A stretch of 64,000 bases of DNA from positions 1,789,856-1,853,855 of the forward strand of contig JAKZHN010000004.1 in NCBI GenBank assembly GCA_037179335.1. The letters are read 5' to 3'. This stretch comes from Cyclaneusma minus (lineage: Eukaryota > Ascomycota > Leotiomycetes > Marthamycetales > Marthamycetaceae). Positions 44,115 to 53,611 of this stretch are shown piece by piece (position 1 is the first letter of the stretch; every line of letters starts with the position of its first letter). The notes under the pieces are model-generated. The model did not search any database. It worked only from the letters and a program-made list of their open reading frames with translations, and was not told the DNA's origin. A program made the translations under genes and the position numbers.

Positions 44115-44560
44115 TTTATAGCGCAAAGTTGCAGCTGCCTATAATGTAAAGCTGCTTAGTGTAAAGCTGCTCGATGTGAAGTTGCGCAGTTTGGAGCTGC
44201 TTGTAATGTGAAGTTGCTTATAATGGTGCGAGGCTGCGTTGTATAAAGCTGTGCAGTGTGGAGCTGCTTAGTATCTGAAGCTGCTTACAATCTGAAGCTG
44301 TTCTATGTCAAGCTGTGTCGTATGAAGCTTCTTACGATGCGAAGCTGCTCATGGTGTGGAGCTGTTCACGGTGTGAAGCTGCTCACGGTTTGAAGCTGCG
44401 CAACGTGAAGCTGCTGTGAGGTTGCTTATAGTACGAAGCTGCTTATAGTGTGAATTCGCTTATAATGTGAAGCTGCTCATAGTGTGAAGCTGCTTACAGC
44501 GTGAGTAAACCTGCCCACAATGTGAAACTGCCGATAATATAGAGTGTAAAGCTGCCTACA
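44115..44560 (+). repeat. Degenerate minisatellite, about 18-20 bp unit (GTGTGAAGCTGCTTATA)
   Basis: More than twenty imperfect copies of a unit centred on GAAGCTGCT followed by TATA, CATA or CACG and then a GTGTG spacer; for example GTGTGAAGCTGCTCACG and AATGTGAAGCTGCTCATA. The core AGCTGC is the best kept part (it is palindrome-like around AGCT). The array is interrupted by stops in every frame, so it is not a protein repeat. Confidence 0.8.
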
Positions 44561-44584
44561 AAAAGTGAAGGTGATTGAGAGAGC

Positions 44585-44690
44585 TCCAAGTAATCAGGAG
44601 AAATCCAAATAATCTACCAAAATCCAAACAATCGACGGCAATCCAGATAGTTTGGAAAATTCCAAGTACTTCAGTCTTTTCCAAGCAAGC
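44585..44690 (-). repeat. Short inverse-orientation copy of the 42.9-43.2 kb repeat family
   Basis: On the plus strand the units read GAGAAATCCAAATAATC, CCAAAATCCAAACAATC, GGCAATCCAGATAGTT and AAAATTCCAAGTACTT, the reverse complement of the ACTTGGATTTCTC unit found at 42870-43245. Spacing is again about 19 bp. Confidence 0.65.
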
Positions 44691-44932
44691 TAAGAAATTG
44701 TAGATCCTAAAAAGAAGCACGATCTTCTTGTTCTTAGAAACTGCGTCGGGGTTTTATTGGGCGACGAGCCTTTCAAGGCCGCGGAGTCTAAACTGCCATA
44801 TACGCAGCGACAGTTCCACGGCACGAGGCCCAATGCTCTTCTATCACACGAACACGGTATTCTTTGCTAAGATTGTTGGCCTTATGTAAGGCGACGATCT
44901 TTCGAGCAAAGATGAATGGAACGGATTTGGCG

Positions 44933-46122
44933 TTAGGGGGCGCATTGATATGATCCTCGGACACCTGTAGCAGGAATCACAAAGTCATTCGAAGTCGCGT
45001 TGATCATCTGCAGTCTAGGTCCTTCTCTAATATATGCCCGGCGTGTTGTTTCATATTCCCACAGCTCGTCTTTCCTCTGCTTTGCCCATTCATAACACAG
45101 GTCTTGGGCATTTCGGACATGCTTATATGAACGGAGGAAGGCTTCCAAGGAATTTTTGGGAGGATCATTCTCAAGACAGGAGTAACGGTATCGAAGCCCG
45201 GATTCATCATCTCCTGGAATTTCTTGCTCGACATTATGGGCATACAATTCCAGTACAGGCCCGTTGAACACCATGGCGATGGCCTGCGTTTTGCCATAGA
45301 AGTCGTCTATGGGCTTCTCCGTATCGTCGTGCATTAGTCGTGCTGCCTCGACCATAAGGGCGCCGTGGTAGAAGCACCGCAGCGCCGCCCCTGCGGTACC
45401 CTCGCCGGGCTTTTTGAATTCGACCGCCAAGGCTGGCATACCTTCGTCGTGGTAAGGCCAGGACGGATAATCGCGCTGCTAAGCCTTTCGATAGCTCCCT
45501 CAGGATAGCCTCTTCTGCTGAAAGACCGTCATATCTGGCTTAGGCGTACTGAGACCCACTTTGAGGTCCCTGAGGGGATCGTCCTCCGCCGATGTCATCC
45601 AAGTATGTTCGTGCTTTTGACTATAGCCTAATACCGGCCTGTCGAGGTGCCTCTTTGCGAGAATCGTAAAAGCGTTGAAATGAACGTTGCGTTTGCTGGC
45701 GGTCCGTCTGCTGGCGTGACATGGATCACAAATGCTTCGAGAATTATTGGATCAGGAGGCGGAGAATCTCGTTGACGGTTCAGTCGGTCCAGAACCTGGG
45801 CACTATCGACCGGATGCTTTAGAAGCGACTGAGACTCGTCTACGACGACGCCATTCAGTTCCAGTTGGTCTTTGATTTCGAGCTGATTTTTCGTTCTAGT
45901 GCTGCCTGTCTTGGATGATTCTTCACTCGTCTTGGACTCCGTCTCCCTGGGTACTGACGCAGTCCCAGTGGGAGACCCTTGGCATTTGAACATCCGGTCG
46001 AGCTCCCTCAGGTTTCTTTTGGTCAGAGGAGCAACTCGATAGCGCTTTGCAGGTGTATCGTCCGCCACCCCGATTGATTTTCTTTTCATAAGCTGCTGGG
46101 GAGCCGACTCATTGACTGGCAA
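44933..46122 (-). pseudogene. Decayed copy 1 of a fungal DUF7924-like gene
   Basis: The product can be followed only by changing frame. From 46122: TPAKRYRVAPLTKRNLRELD, a charged linker, then LNRQRDSPPP. At about 45690 the similarity to copy 2 moves to another frame (NAFTILAKRHLDRPVLGYSQ), again near 45522 (TTTC, then GYPEGAIERL), and again near 45460, before the last open frame MPALAVEFKKP..FYHGALMVEAARLMH..DFYGKTQAIAMVFNG and VRNAQDLCYEWAKQRKDELW, which ends at 44933. No introns explain the shifts, because adjacent frames abut without a gap relative to copy 2. The EFKK segment followed by FYHGALMVEAAR recalls the conserved core of the fungal DUF7924 family (an EVKG and CYDGALGARGMH pattern), which I infer from memory. 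Function is unknown; an E-x-K pair would fit a PD-(D/E)XK-like fold, but that is speculative. Confidence 0.7.
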
Positions 46123-47008
46123 TGGCCCAGCAACGTCCGGACTCGGAGATAGCTTTGTAGCCAGTTTGAATTGAAGGGCGACGGTGCTTACGGTGGTTGC
46201 TTGAGACAGGCTAGAGACAGGTCAAAAAACATACCAGAAGAGTAATTTCGAATCTGCGGATCCATGGAAGGTGAAGGTTTCAGCAGCTTGCGTGAAAACA
46301 CTATACCGTGTGATTAGTACAAGAGAGGCTCTCGAGGGTTCGCGTGATGTGTCACACCTATGATGTTGGTTGGCGATTTTAGGCGCCCGCGGCTGCTGAG
46401 ACGCCGCAAGACTAAGTATTCGCTGCATGGGTAGTAGTTAGGCAGCGAGGCTCAAAGACATTTGTTCCATCCAATCACTTGTAGAGTCACAATGATGGTG
46501 GGATGAAGGTCGACAAAGGGCCGTTGCTTGTGGCTGCTTCACAAACGATGAATTGTGAACAAATAAATCCCCCGCATCGCAATGGGAAGCCAGTTAGGAT
46601 GTTATATGTTCACGAGAAGCAACCAAATCTGCTCTCAGTATCACCGTCCACGCCGCAAATCCGAATTGTAAAGCACGTTGCTGCTTTCTGGAGCACAGTT
46701 GAATTCCCAATCTTCGTATCTTACAAAATCATGAATAATCATAACCCATTTGTACGGCGGACAACCCTTGGTCCTTTCATTTCCTTCACGTCATCCTCAC
46801 AAGTATTTCCCTCTAGCATGATAGCCAACACGTGAAAAAGAGAAAAGAGAAAAGAGAGAGCAAAACTCGAGAACCATCGTCGAAGCAAGCAAGAAAAGAG
46901 ATCCACTGCTGAACGTATACCACCTACCTCTTCCCGACCGCCCGCTTCCCCTTGCCTTTCTCACTCGGCTCTGGCATCTCAGGCTCCGGGTCCAGCCCTT
47001 GCAGCCTC
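46123..47008. other. Spacer between the two decayed DUF7924-like copies
   Basis: 886 bp. Its left part probably includes the degraded N-terminal exon of copy 1 (an ATG frame from 46428, MQRILSLAASQQPRAPK, may be its remnant). The right part (46440-46950) shows no gene. A purine-rich run (GAAAAGAGAAAAGAGAGAG) lies at about 46836-46860. Confidence 0.35.
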
Positions 47009-48420
47009 TCAGGACTTCGGAGGAGATGCAGGGGCCCCGATATTCATGTCGTTGGAAATAGCGTCGATCAACTCGGATCTTTCTCGGTCTATCGCTCTTT
47101 TATATGCCCACAACTCATCCTTTCGTTGGCTTGCCCAGACATAGCCGAGATCTTGAGCATTTCGAATGTGCTTCCATGCAAGTCGAAAATGAGCCAAGGA
47201 CATTTTTGGATTGTCGGTTATAAGCGGTGTTTGGTGATACCGTAGTGTTTTCTCGTTAATCTCCCGGGACTGTTTGTTCAGCATGGTGGCTGTAGATTTC
47301 GATACTTTTCCCGTTGAATGCTATTGTGATAGCGTGCGTTTTACCATAGAAGTCGCCGACGGGCCTTCCTGCCCTGAGATGCAATACACGGGCTCCCTCG
47401 ACCATAAGGGCGCCATCATAGGCGCACTGCATTTGCGTCTTTTCAAAATCGGCGGATGGTTTCTTGAACTCGATAGCGAGGGCTGGCATAGTATCGTAAT
47501 AGTCCTGTGTCGGAATCATTGCATAGCCAAGGTCGTCGAGAGCCTGTTGAGGATAATCCTCTGCGTGGAAAGACTCTGCTATATCTGGCCTAGCGGGACT
47601 AATGCCCCTGGTGATGTGGTTGTCGATTGCGTTCCATGGATGATTACACCTCTTTTGATAGCCAGATATTTCTCTGGCCCACACCCTTTTGACGAAGATA
47701 CTAAAGGCGTTGACCTCAACATCTAGTTCACCGACGTATGACCGGGTGTGGGATTTGAACGCAGCGAAAAGCTCTTCTTCGGGAGGCGGCGAATCTCGGG
47801 GGTGATCTAATTTCTCTAAAATGTCATCGCTATCGAGCGGAGATTTCGCAGTCATCATATCGCCAGTGATGATGTGATTCGTGCGCAATTGCCTCGCAAA
47901 GTCTTGCTTCTCAGTAGTCGTTGTCTTCCGCGTAGCCGTGGTAGTGGCCGAAGATTCCGCGGTAAGCTTTGCGCTCTTCGCAGACCCAAAGCCCGGAACG
48001 GGTGGTTTGCGTTTTTACCCCATAGTGTCAAGCTTTCGTAGGTTTTCTTTCGTTAAGGCGGCTCGAGGGCGCTTTGCAGGCGTATCTTCGACCGGCTCGA
48101 AAGCTCTTCTTTTCCCAAGCTGGGGAGGAAGGGATTTGTGTACAGGCGTCGGTTGAACAGAATCTAGGGTGGGGAGAAGTTGTTTCGAAGCTTGCTCGGA
48201 GTGAGGAGCCTCGAGGGTTGTATCCAATTGCTCGAGCAAGGCAGAAGTGCAAGGCGTGGAGGGATCGGCTCTTGCTTGTAGTCGTGCACTGCGTCGTGGC
48301 GTAGCTGAAATGAATTAGTCTCATTAAGAACGACGGATGGAGGAGAGATTACGAACCGAGAGTGTCTTCTCGAGCAGCTCGTGGCTGTCGCTTGCGGACC
48401 CGTGAAGACTGCGAAGTCAT
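47009..48420 (-). pseudogene. Decayed copy 2 of the DUF7924-like gene (one nonsense codon, one frameshift)
   Basis: This copy is better preserved. Exon 1 48420-48357 (MTSQSSRVRKRQPRAARED) joins 48304 across a 52-nt intron (GTTCGT..CAG), giving ATPRRSARLQARAD, and later TPAKRPRAALTKENLRKLD. An in-frame TAA at 48015-48017 then interrupts a frame that otherwise continues without a break (KRKPPVPGFGSAKSAKLTA) to DSPPPEEELFAAF, VNAFSIFVKRVWAREISGYQ, ARPDIAESFHAEDYPQQALD and TMPALAIEFKKP, CAYDGALMVEGARVLH, GDFYGKTHAITIAFNG. A one-frame shift near 47258-47270 moves to the last segment, HIRNAQDLGYVWASQRKDEL. The stop context (TAA AAA) fits a C-to-T change of CAA, the kind of change made by repeat-induced point mutation, but one base proves nothing. 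If the two lesions were assembly errors the gene would be intact. Confidence 0.7.
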
Positions 48421-49139
48421 GGCGGGCGAAGGGGCTTATGTGCGGATAGACGTTGTATGGTGGTAAGTATCTGAGACGGATTCGAAGGCCCAAGGCGTTT
48501 CCCACATGCATGTATGTTCGTGGCGCAAAATTGGGACTTCCGGGCCTGGAGGCAGGGTGTTGGCTTGGGAGCTCTCGAGGCGCCCAAAGATTAGTGTGTG
48601 GAATTCCAGTAATGCACAGCTTCGTCCAATCAGTCGAACAGATAGGCTGAAAGCAGGCGATCCTTCTGCTGCAAGTCAGCTAGCTGCAGATACATGATAG
48701 GTTGGGAAGGGGTTGTTGCGGTGGGTGGGGTTGTAGGAAAATGAAGTTGTTAGTTGTAAGTTGACGCCCGACTTAACATAGAACGGCATGGTCCGTGCCG
48801 AGCTACATGTACCGTGCCGCACTCCCGCACTCTCGCCCTCAATCCCGTCAATAGCTCAGCGGCTGTTGCAATCCACTCTGGCGGCTTAGCCCTTCTCCTG
48901 GGTCCGGAGATGTTTCAACGTGAGGAACGGTGGATTCGTTTCTAATAATAATTGTTGTAGATTCTGACCATCCGATGCATTCCATGGGCATGAGAAGCTC
49001 GTATTATCTTCCCCCATAAGCCTGGACTGAGCCAAATACTAAATGTGTTAGACTTGTGTAGCAAAATGTACAATGCTAGCTGCTTTCAAAGCTGCCTATT
49101 TACCCTTGGCCGCCCATTCATACCTGTATGCCAAATCTC
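48421..49139. other. Intergenic region
   Basis: 719 bp between the start of copy 2 and the 3' end of the VBA-like transporter, both on the minus strand. CCGTGCCGAGCTACATGTACCGTGCCG-like short repeats (ACCGTGCCG, CCGTGCCGA) occur near 48788-48820. No gene seen. Confidence 0.4.
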
Positions 49140-51220
49140 TCACTTCCGCTTCCGCACCAATCGAGGTAATTGCACAGGGGCAATGATAATCACCGCAACG
49201 AGCGACAGCACCGCCGTCGTAACGAACGTTGCTCTCAGTGCCGCTGCGTACGAATCGATAACCTGCTCCCTGTACATTTCCGGCAGCATACCAATAGCCT
49301 GGACGTTCTCCCTGACCTTTAGAATGACCTTGAATTCAAGTGAGCAATTTTTCCAACAAGATTATTCAGACTAGGGGAAAAATAGTATTTCCACTCACAC
49401 TCTCCTTTTCCGGCCCGGTGACAAACTTCTCCAAGTAAAGCAGCAATGCATTCTGCATGACCAGACTGCTACTTGCCACACCCAGTACCATTCCCAGACT
49501 CCGCCACAAGATCAGCGTACTCGTAACCACTGCTTGTTCGGCCTGTGCGCTTACAGCCAACACACTGATGAATGTTCCTGGGAATGCGAAGCCCTGGCCG
49601 GCATTGTTAGGCAGTAAGAATAGCACATACACCCATTCTGGCAAACCCCTGCCCATGGCACTCAGACAGATTGTACCGAGAAGTTGCAAGATGGGTCCTA
49701 ACACGACTGACCACTTCAGGCGCGTAGACCAAGTGATCAGGAAACCTGTGGCGACGCCGCAGATGGAGGCGACGATGGTAGGAGCCACGAGACGGAGGCC
49801 ACTTTCAGTCGCAGAAGTAAGGAGCACGGCTTGGAAGTATAGGGGGATGTTGAAGAGGACTGCATTGGAGATGATGGCGGTGACGAAATTTGCAAAGATG
49901 AGGCCAGCACGCGGGTAATGGCGGATAATCGGGAGAGGCATAATGGGCAAGGCGACACGAGATTCGACGAAGACGAATAGGGGGAAACCGACTGCGAAGA
50001 TGGCAAGCGCTGCAATCGGGATTGGATGGCTCCACGGGTATACATTGCCACCGAGGTTCTTGTTATATGCGTCAGTATATGGCATAGTTATGAGTGGTAT
50101 TGAACAAGCTTACGAGGCCGAGAATCAAGCAGGTCAAGGAGACAATCATGAGTCCAGAGCCCGCAAAATCAAAGACTTTCAATGCAGACCACAAACTCTT
50201 TTTCGAGACACCGGCACCGAGGCCCAGATCGTTGGGAGTGGTAAAAATGGCAACAAGAAGACAGATGGCAATGCCAGGAATTTGAATGCCAAATTCCCAT
50301 CTCCAGCCTAGGCTATCTGCTATGGCTCCGCCTGTGGCAGCTCCCAGAGCAGATCCGGCACCGAACATGATGTTGATATATGACTGATATGCGCCACGGA
50401 TTTCGATGGGTACTAGATCGCTTGTGATGATTGATCCCATGGCCATCATTCCTCCAGCACCAAGCCCACACAAGGCACGCGCCATGATGAAGCTCAACAT
50501 GCTCTGGGCAAGCGCACACCAGATAGTTGCAACGAGAAACAGAAATGTCGTAAAGATGTACGGTGGCTTGCGGCCGATGGTATCTGACAGTCGTCCGAAT
50601 AATGGTTGAAAGGAGGTCGAGGTCAACAGGAATGCAGTGGATAACCAAGAAGCACTGTTGGAGGCATTGAAGTAGGATGTGATGACTGGGTGACTAGATG
50701 CCATGATGGTTCCATCAAAACATGACACAAAGTAGTTGGCCATAATAACGCCAAAGATGAGCCAGAATCTCGCAACAGATACGCCATTGAATGGACTCTT
50801 TGAGTCTTCTTCCACATCGTGCTCTTCCGCTATGGAATCTCCTTCTCCGCCGAATCCGGGTCCATGATGCCTTTGCGAACTGGCCGCGCTTGGTCTTCGG
50901 GATCTGCTGTATGCTTTGGTGTCCTGATTTATTGACGGGTATTGTGAGTCGGCTGTCAATCCGAAATTGGCGCTCGAGTGTGAGACGGTCTTTGACAATG
51001 ATGCCCCGAAATCTCCCGGGACTTCGCCATTCTGATTGCTCAGCTCGTCGTCTTGTATCGTCTCGTTGGGGGCATTTGAGGGATGGTGGTATACGACATC
51101 GTCTGCAACATGCTGGAGGAGAGGAGTTCGCTCGTTACTGATCGAAGGCGCTTCGTTCTGATAGCTGGCAGCGGTCTGCTTGGCCATGCCGTTCTGACCG
51201 GCTTGACCCGCTTTCCCCAT
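49140..51220 (-). CDS. MFS transporter, 14-helix DHA2 type, like vacuolar basic amino acid permeases (VBA)
   Basis: Proton-coupled transporter, probably of the vacuolar membrane. Exons are 51220-50114, 50058-49399 and 49328-49140 (introns 55 and 70 nt), giving 651 aa. The start is the ATG of MGKAGQAGQNG; codons upstream in the frame have no ATG. A roughly 150-residue cytosolic N terminus includes NERTPLLQHV, resembling acidic-dileucine vacuole-sorting signals. Helix 1 begins at ARFWLIFGVIMANYFVSCFD with the family-typical FDGTI. MFS motif A is GRLSDTIGRKPPYI and motif C-like GAGSALGAATGGAIAD lies in helix 5. Exon 3 supplies the last helix (TFVTTAVLSLVAVIIIAP) and a basic tail. Yeast Vba1-3 move basic amino acids into vacuoles; a drug or metabolite substrate is possible given the NRPS-like neighbour. 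Confidence 0.88.
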
Positions 51221-52159
51221 TTTTGTAGCTCCTGAATTGAGTACAGTAGGTGGTATGAAGATATTCCCTGAGACAGCACCACTAGACAGAACTGACAAGT
51301 GAGTGAAAATTTTTCAGGAAGGACTAACGATGGTGTAGAGTAGGGACAACGAAGAGGAGATTGAGCCTTGAGAAGTACACACGCCTTCAAGGAAGATATT
51401 GGCCACGCCTGAACTGAATCATCCAGATATCTGGGACGTGAAGATAGAGAACCGGAGAAAAGTGGCAAGAAAGCAGCTTCCCCTCGCGACCTTGTAGGTT
51501 TCGTTCTACGCTCCTAGGGTCCTCTTCACCGACCGCAGTCCCGGGATGTTGATAAGACGGCGTCTCTTCGTTGAATCTCACATGCAATGCAACAACAGCA
51601 GAGATATAGGGTAGTGAACAATAGGCGTTGCTAATTCGTCAAGCTCGAGGACAAGGGGACGAGAATATCGTGCAAGATGTATGCTCGGCCCCGCAAGATC
51701 AGGAAAGCCCCACCGGCGGCCACTGCTTTCGGTAATCGGTTGAAGGCGCTTGTACCTGATCCATCGCCAATTGAGGGGAGTGGAACGAAACAGCCAATTC
51801 GACTGCTCCATGAGGTTGCCTCGCAGAAAGACTCGGTTGGACCAGACGTTGTAAAAGCCACGAGAAGTGTTCACTTGAAAATTGGAATTATCGGATTGAT
51901 GCTGTGTTCAATTTCTAGTCGTTGGTGATGTCAGTGGCCAGCATCTCGGTCCGAGACTCGGAAGCTTTCTCTTATCCATAAGCGGCCTGTGACATAGTGA
52001 TGCCGGTTTTGTGGATACCCTCACTTCCCACCGGCAGTCTTCTGCACGCTTCCTCTCTTTTCTTGCTGTCCCGCGTTTTCTTGTCGTCCACACGCTCCTT
52101 GACATCTGACTGCCCCCGTGCGGTTTCAACTTCCTGTGCCTGACAAAGCGCCCGCCAAC
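51221..52159. promoter_or_regulatory. Divergent promoter region between the VBA-like transporter and the amidotransferase
   Basis: 939 bp between two head-to-head genes. An 83-codon frame (51677-51928) exists but overlaps an antisense frame of similar length and has no recognised domain. A pyrimidine-rich leader lies at 52020-52110, just before the amidotransferase start. Confidence 0.35.
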
Positions 52160-52967
52160 ATGCCTAACCCGCCCCTTCGCATCGCCATTCTCGAGTGCGA
52201 CACGCCCCTCGCCAATACCAAGGCGAAATACGGTGGCTATGGCGGAGTTTTTACTGCTCTCCTGCGCGCAGGTGCCGATGCCCTCGACTATCCTGTCCTC
52301 TCCGCCCCGAACGGTCTCATCCTCAGCAGCTGGGACGTGGTAGATGCGCAGCAATACCCCTCGCTCGAAGACATTGACGCCATCCTGATCTCCGGCTCGA
52401 AACACAACGCTTTCGAGAACCGGCAATGGATGCTGACGCTAGTCGAATTTACCAAAAAGTGCCTGGATGATGACAGAGTGCGGGTTATTGGCGTCTGCTT
52501 CGGCCATCAGATTGTAGGCCGGGCACTCGGTTTCACCGTTCAGAGAAGTGATCGGGGCTGGGAGGCGAGTGTGACGGCCATTGACTTGACGAAAAAGGGT
52601 CAAGAACTGTTCCGCAGACCTGCTCTGGTAAATTTCAGCTTCTCCGCTCACAATACATCAGAAACTCATTTGAATCCAGGCTCTGCACCAGATGCACCGA
52701 GACATCGTCGTCGGATACCCCGAAGGAGTCGAGAGGCTGGCCTACACGGAAAAATGCGATGTGCAAGCCATGTACGTGCCGAAGCGATTCATCACTGTCC
52801 AGGGGCATCCCGAGTATACTGAAGAGATTGTGCGCGAATTGCTCGAGGTACGACACAAGACTGGCGTTTTTGACGACACTGTTTACAAAGATGCCATGGA
52901 CCGGGTGGACAAATACCAGGACGGCGTAGTGGTCGCTCAGGCCTTCCTGAGGTTTCTGTTGGAATAA
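52160..52967 (+). CDS. Class I glutamine amidotransferase-like protein
   Basis: GATase1-fold protein, like yeast YLR126C and the GMP-synthase glutaminase domain, expected to release ammonia from glutamine or hydrolyse a gamma-glutamyl bond; the acceptor is unknown. Exons 52160-52627 and 52692-52967, with a 64-nt intron, give 247 aa. The nucleophile elbow is GVCFGHQIVGRALG (Cys about 114). The His-Glu pair is in ITVQGHPEYTEEIV. The substrate-loop motif MHRDIVVGYPEGVE begins exactly at the exon 2 border. The N terminus is MPNPPLRIAILECDTPLAN, with no targeting signal, so cytosolic. It is stand-alone: no synthetase domain is attached. Such orphan GATases are common in fungi and are sometimes next to metabolite genes. 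It is convergent with the NRPS-like gene. Confidence 0.88.
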
Positions 52968-53611
52968 AATTGCTTCTGTAGTGAGTCTGCCGTTTCTTTA
53001 GCGCTAGAGACGAGCATGATTGGAAATACAGCATTTTTATGATCCTTGTTCGTGGCAGCAGAGTCTGAGGCCTAGAGTCTACAAGAGAAGTTTCGGGCTT
53101 CCTTTACCGAGAGGGCCCTTAAACAATTTTTCTGGCCAGGCAGTTGTCAATGGAGCAGCGCAGACTGTGGACTGGGACCTGACACCCAGGCTCGAGCTCA
53201 GCTGTGAGAATCTTGGATCTCAGCTGTGAGTTTCTAGAAGCTCTGTTCGTGAACCCTGGAATCTATGGTTTGACACTTCCCAAGCTCTACAGTCCACTGG
53301 ATTTACAGGCCGTGATGTTGATCGATGCGCAAGTCGGCCTTCAATTTCATGCCAGGAAGAACTGGATGACTTCTGGGCCAAAATTTCATCTGGTGGGAGA
53401 CTTGTGGCGGTATGTGTTTGTTCATGGGGTTCGTTATTATTGTCACTTGTTGGATGCGATACAGATCCTACTCACGCCAGACCACGAGAGAAAAGTGATG
53501 CTCTGGAGCACGACTGAGATATCCTCGACAACAAATTCTCCTCCAGTTCTTCTCTCATCCGCCATTCAGCATGAAAGCAGACGACCGGCATATCCGTTGC
53601 GGAACTACGCT
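52968..53611. terminator. 3' flanks of the convergent amidotransferase and NRPS-like genes
   Basis: 644 bp with no supportable gene; a plus-strand frame (53204-53710) runs into the antisense of the NRPS-like gene and has no domain. A direct repeat AGCTGTGAG..CTTGGATCTCAGCTGTGAG sits at about 53198-53228. Confidence 0.4.

Larger units (their letters stand above)
42536..44932. other. Repeat-rich accessory interval without a supportable gene
   Basis: 2.4 kb between the snRNP gene and the first decayed DUF7924-like copy. It holds a degenerate array at 42870-43245, a non-repetitive middle (43250-44110) whose longest ATG frame is 104 codons (43297-43611, no recognised domain), a second minisatellite at 44115-44560, and a short array at 44585-44690 that matches the first one in inverse orientation. 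Confidence 0.55.

Noticed and set aside
42870..44690. CRISPR-like array
   Set aside because: Units of about 19 bp are contiguous, degenerate and without unique spacers, and the organism is a eukaryote; these are minisatellites.
48453..48697. Short plus-strand frames upstream of the second DUF7924-like copy
   Set aside because: Below 70 codons, no features, and they overlap the likely promoter.
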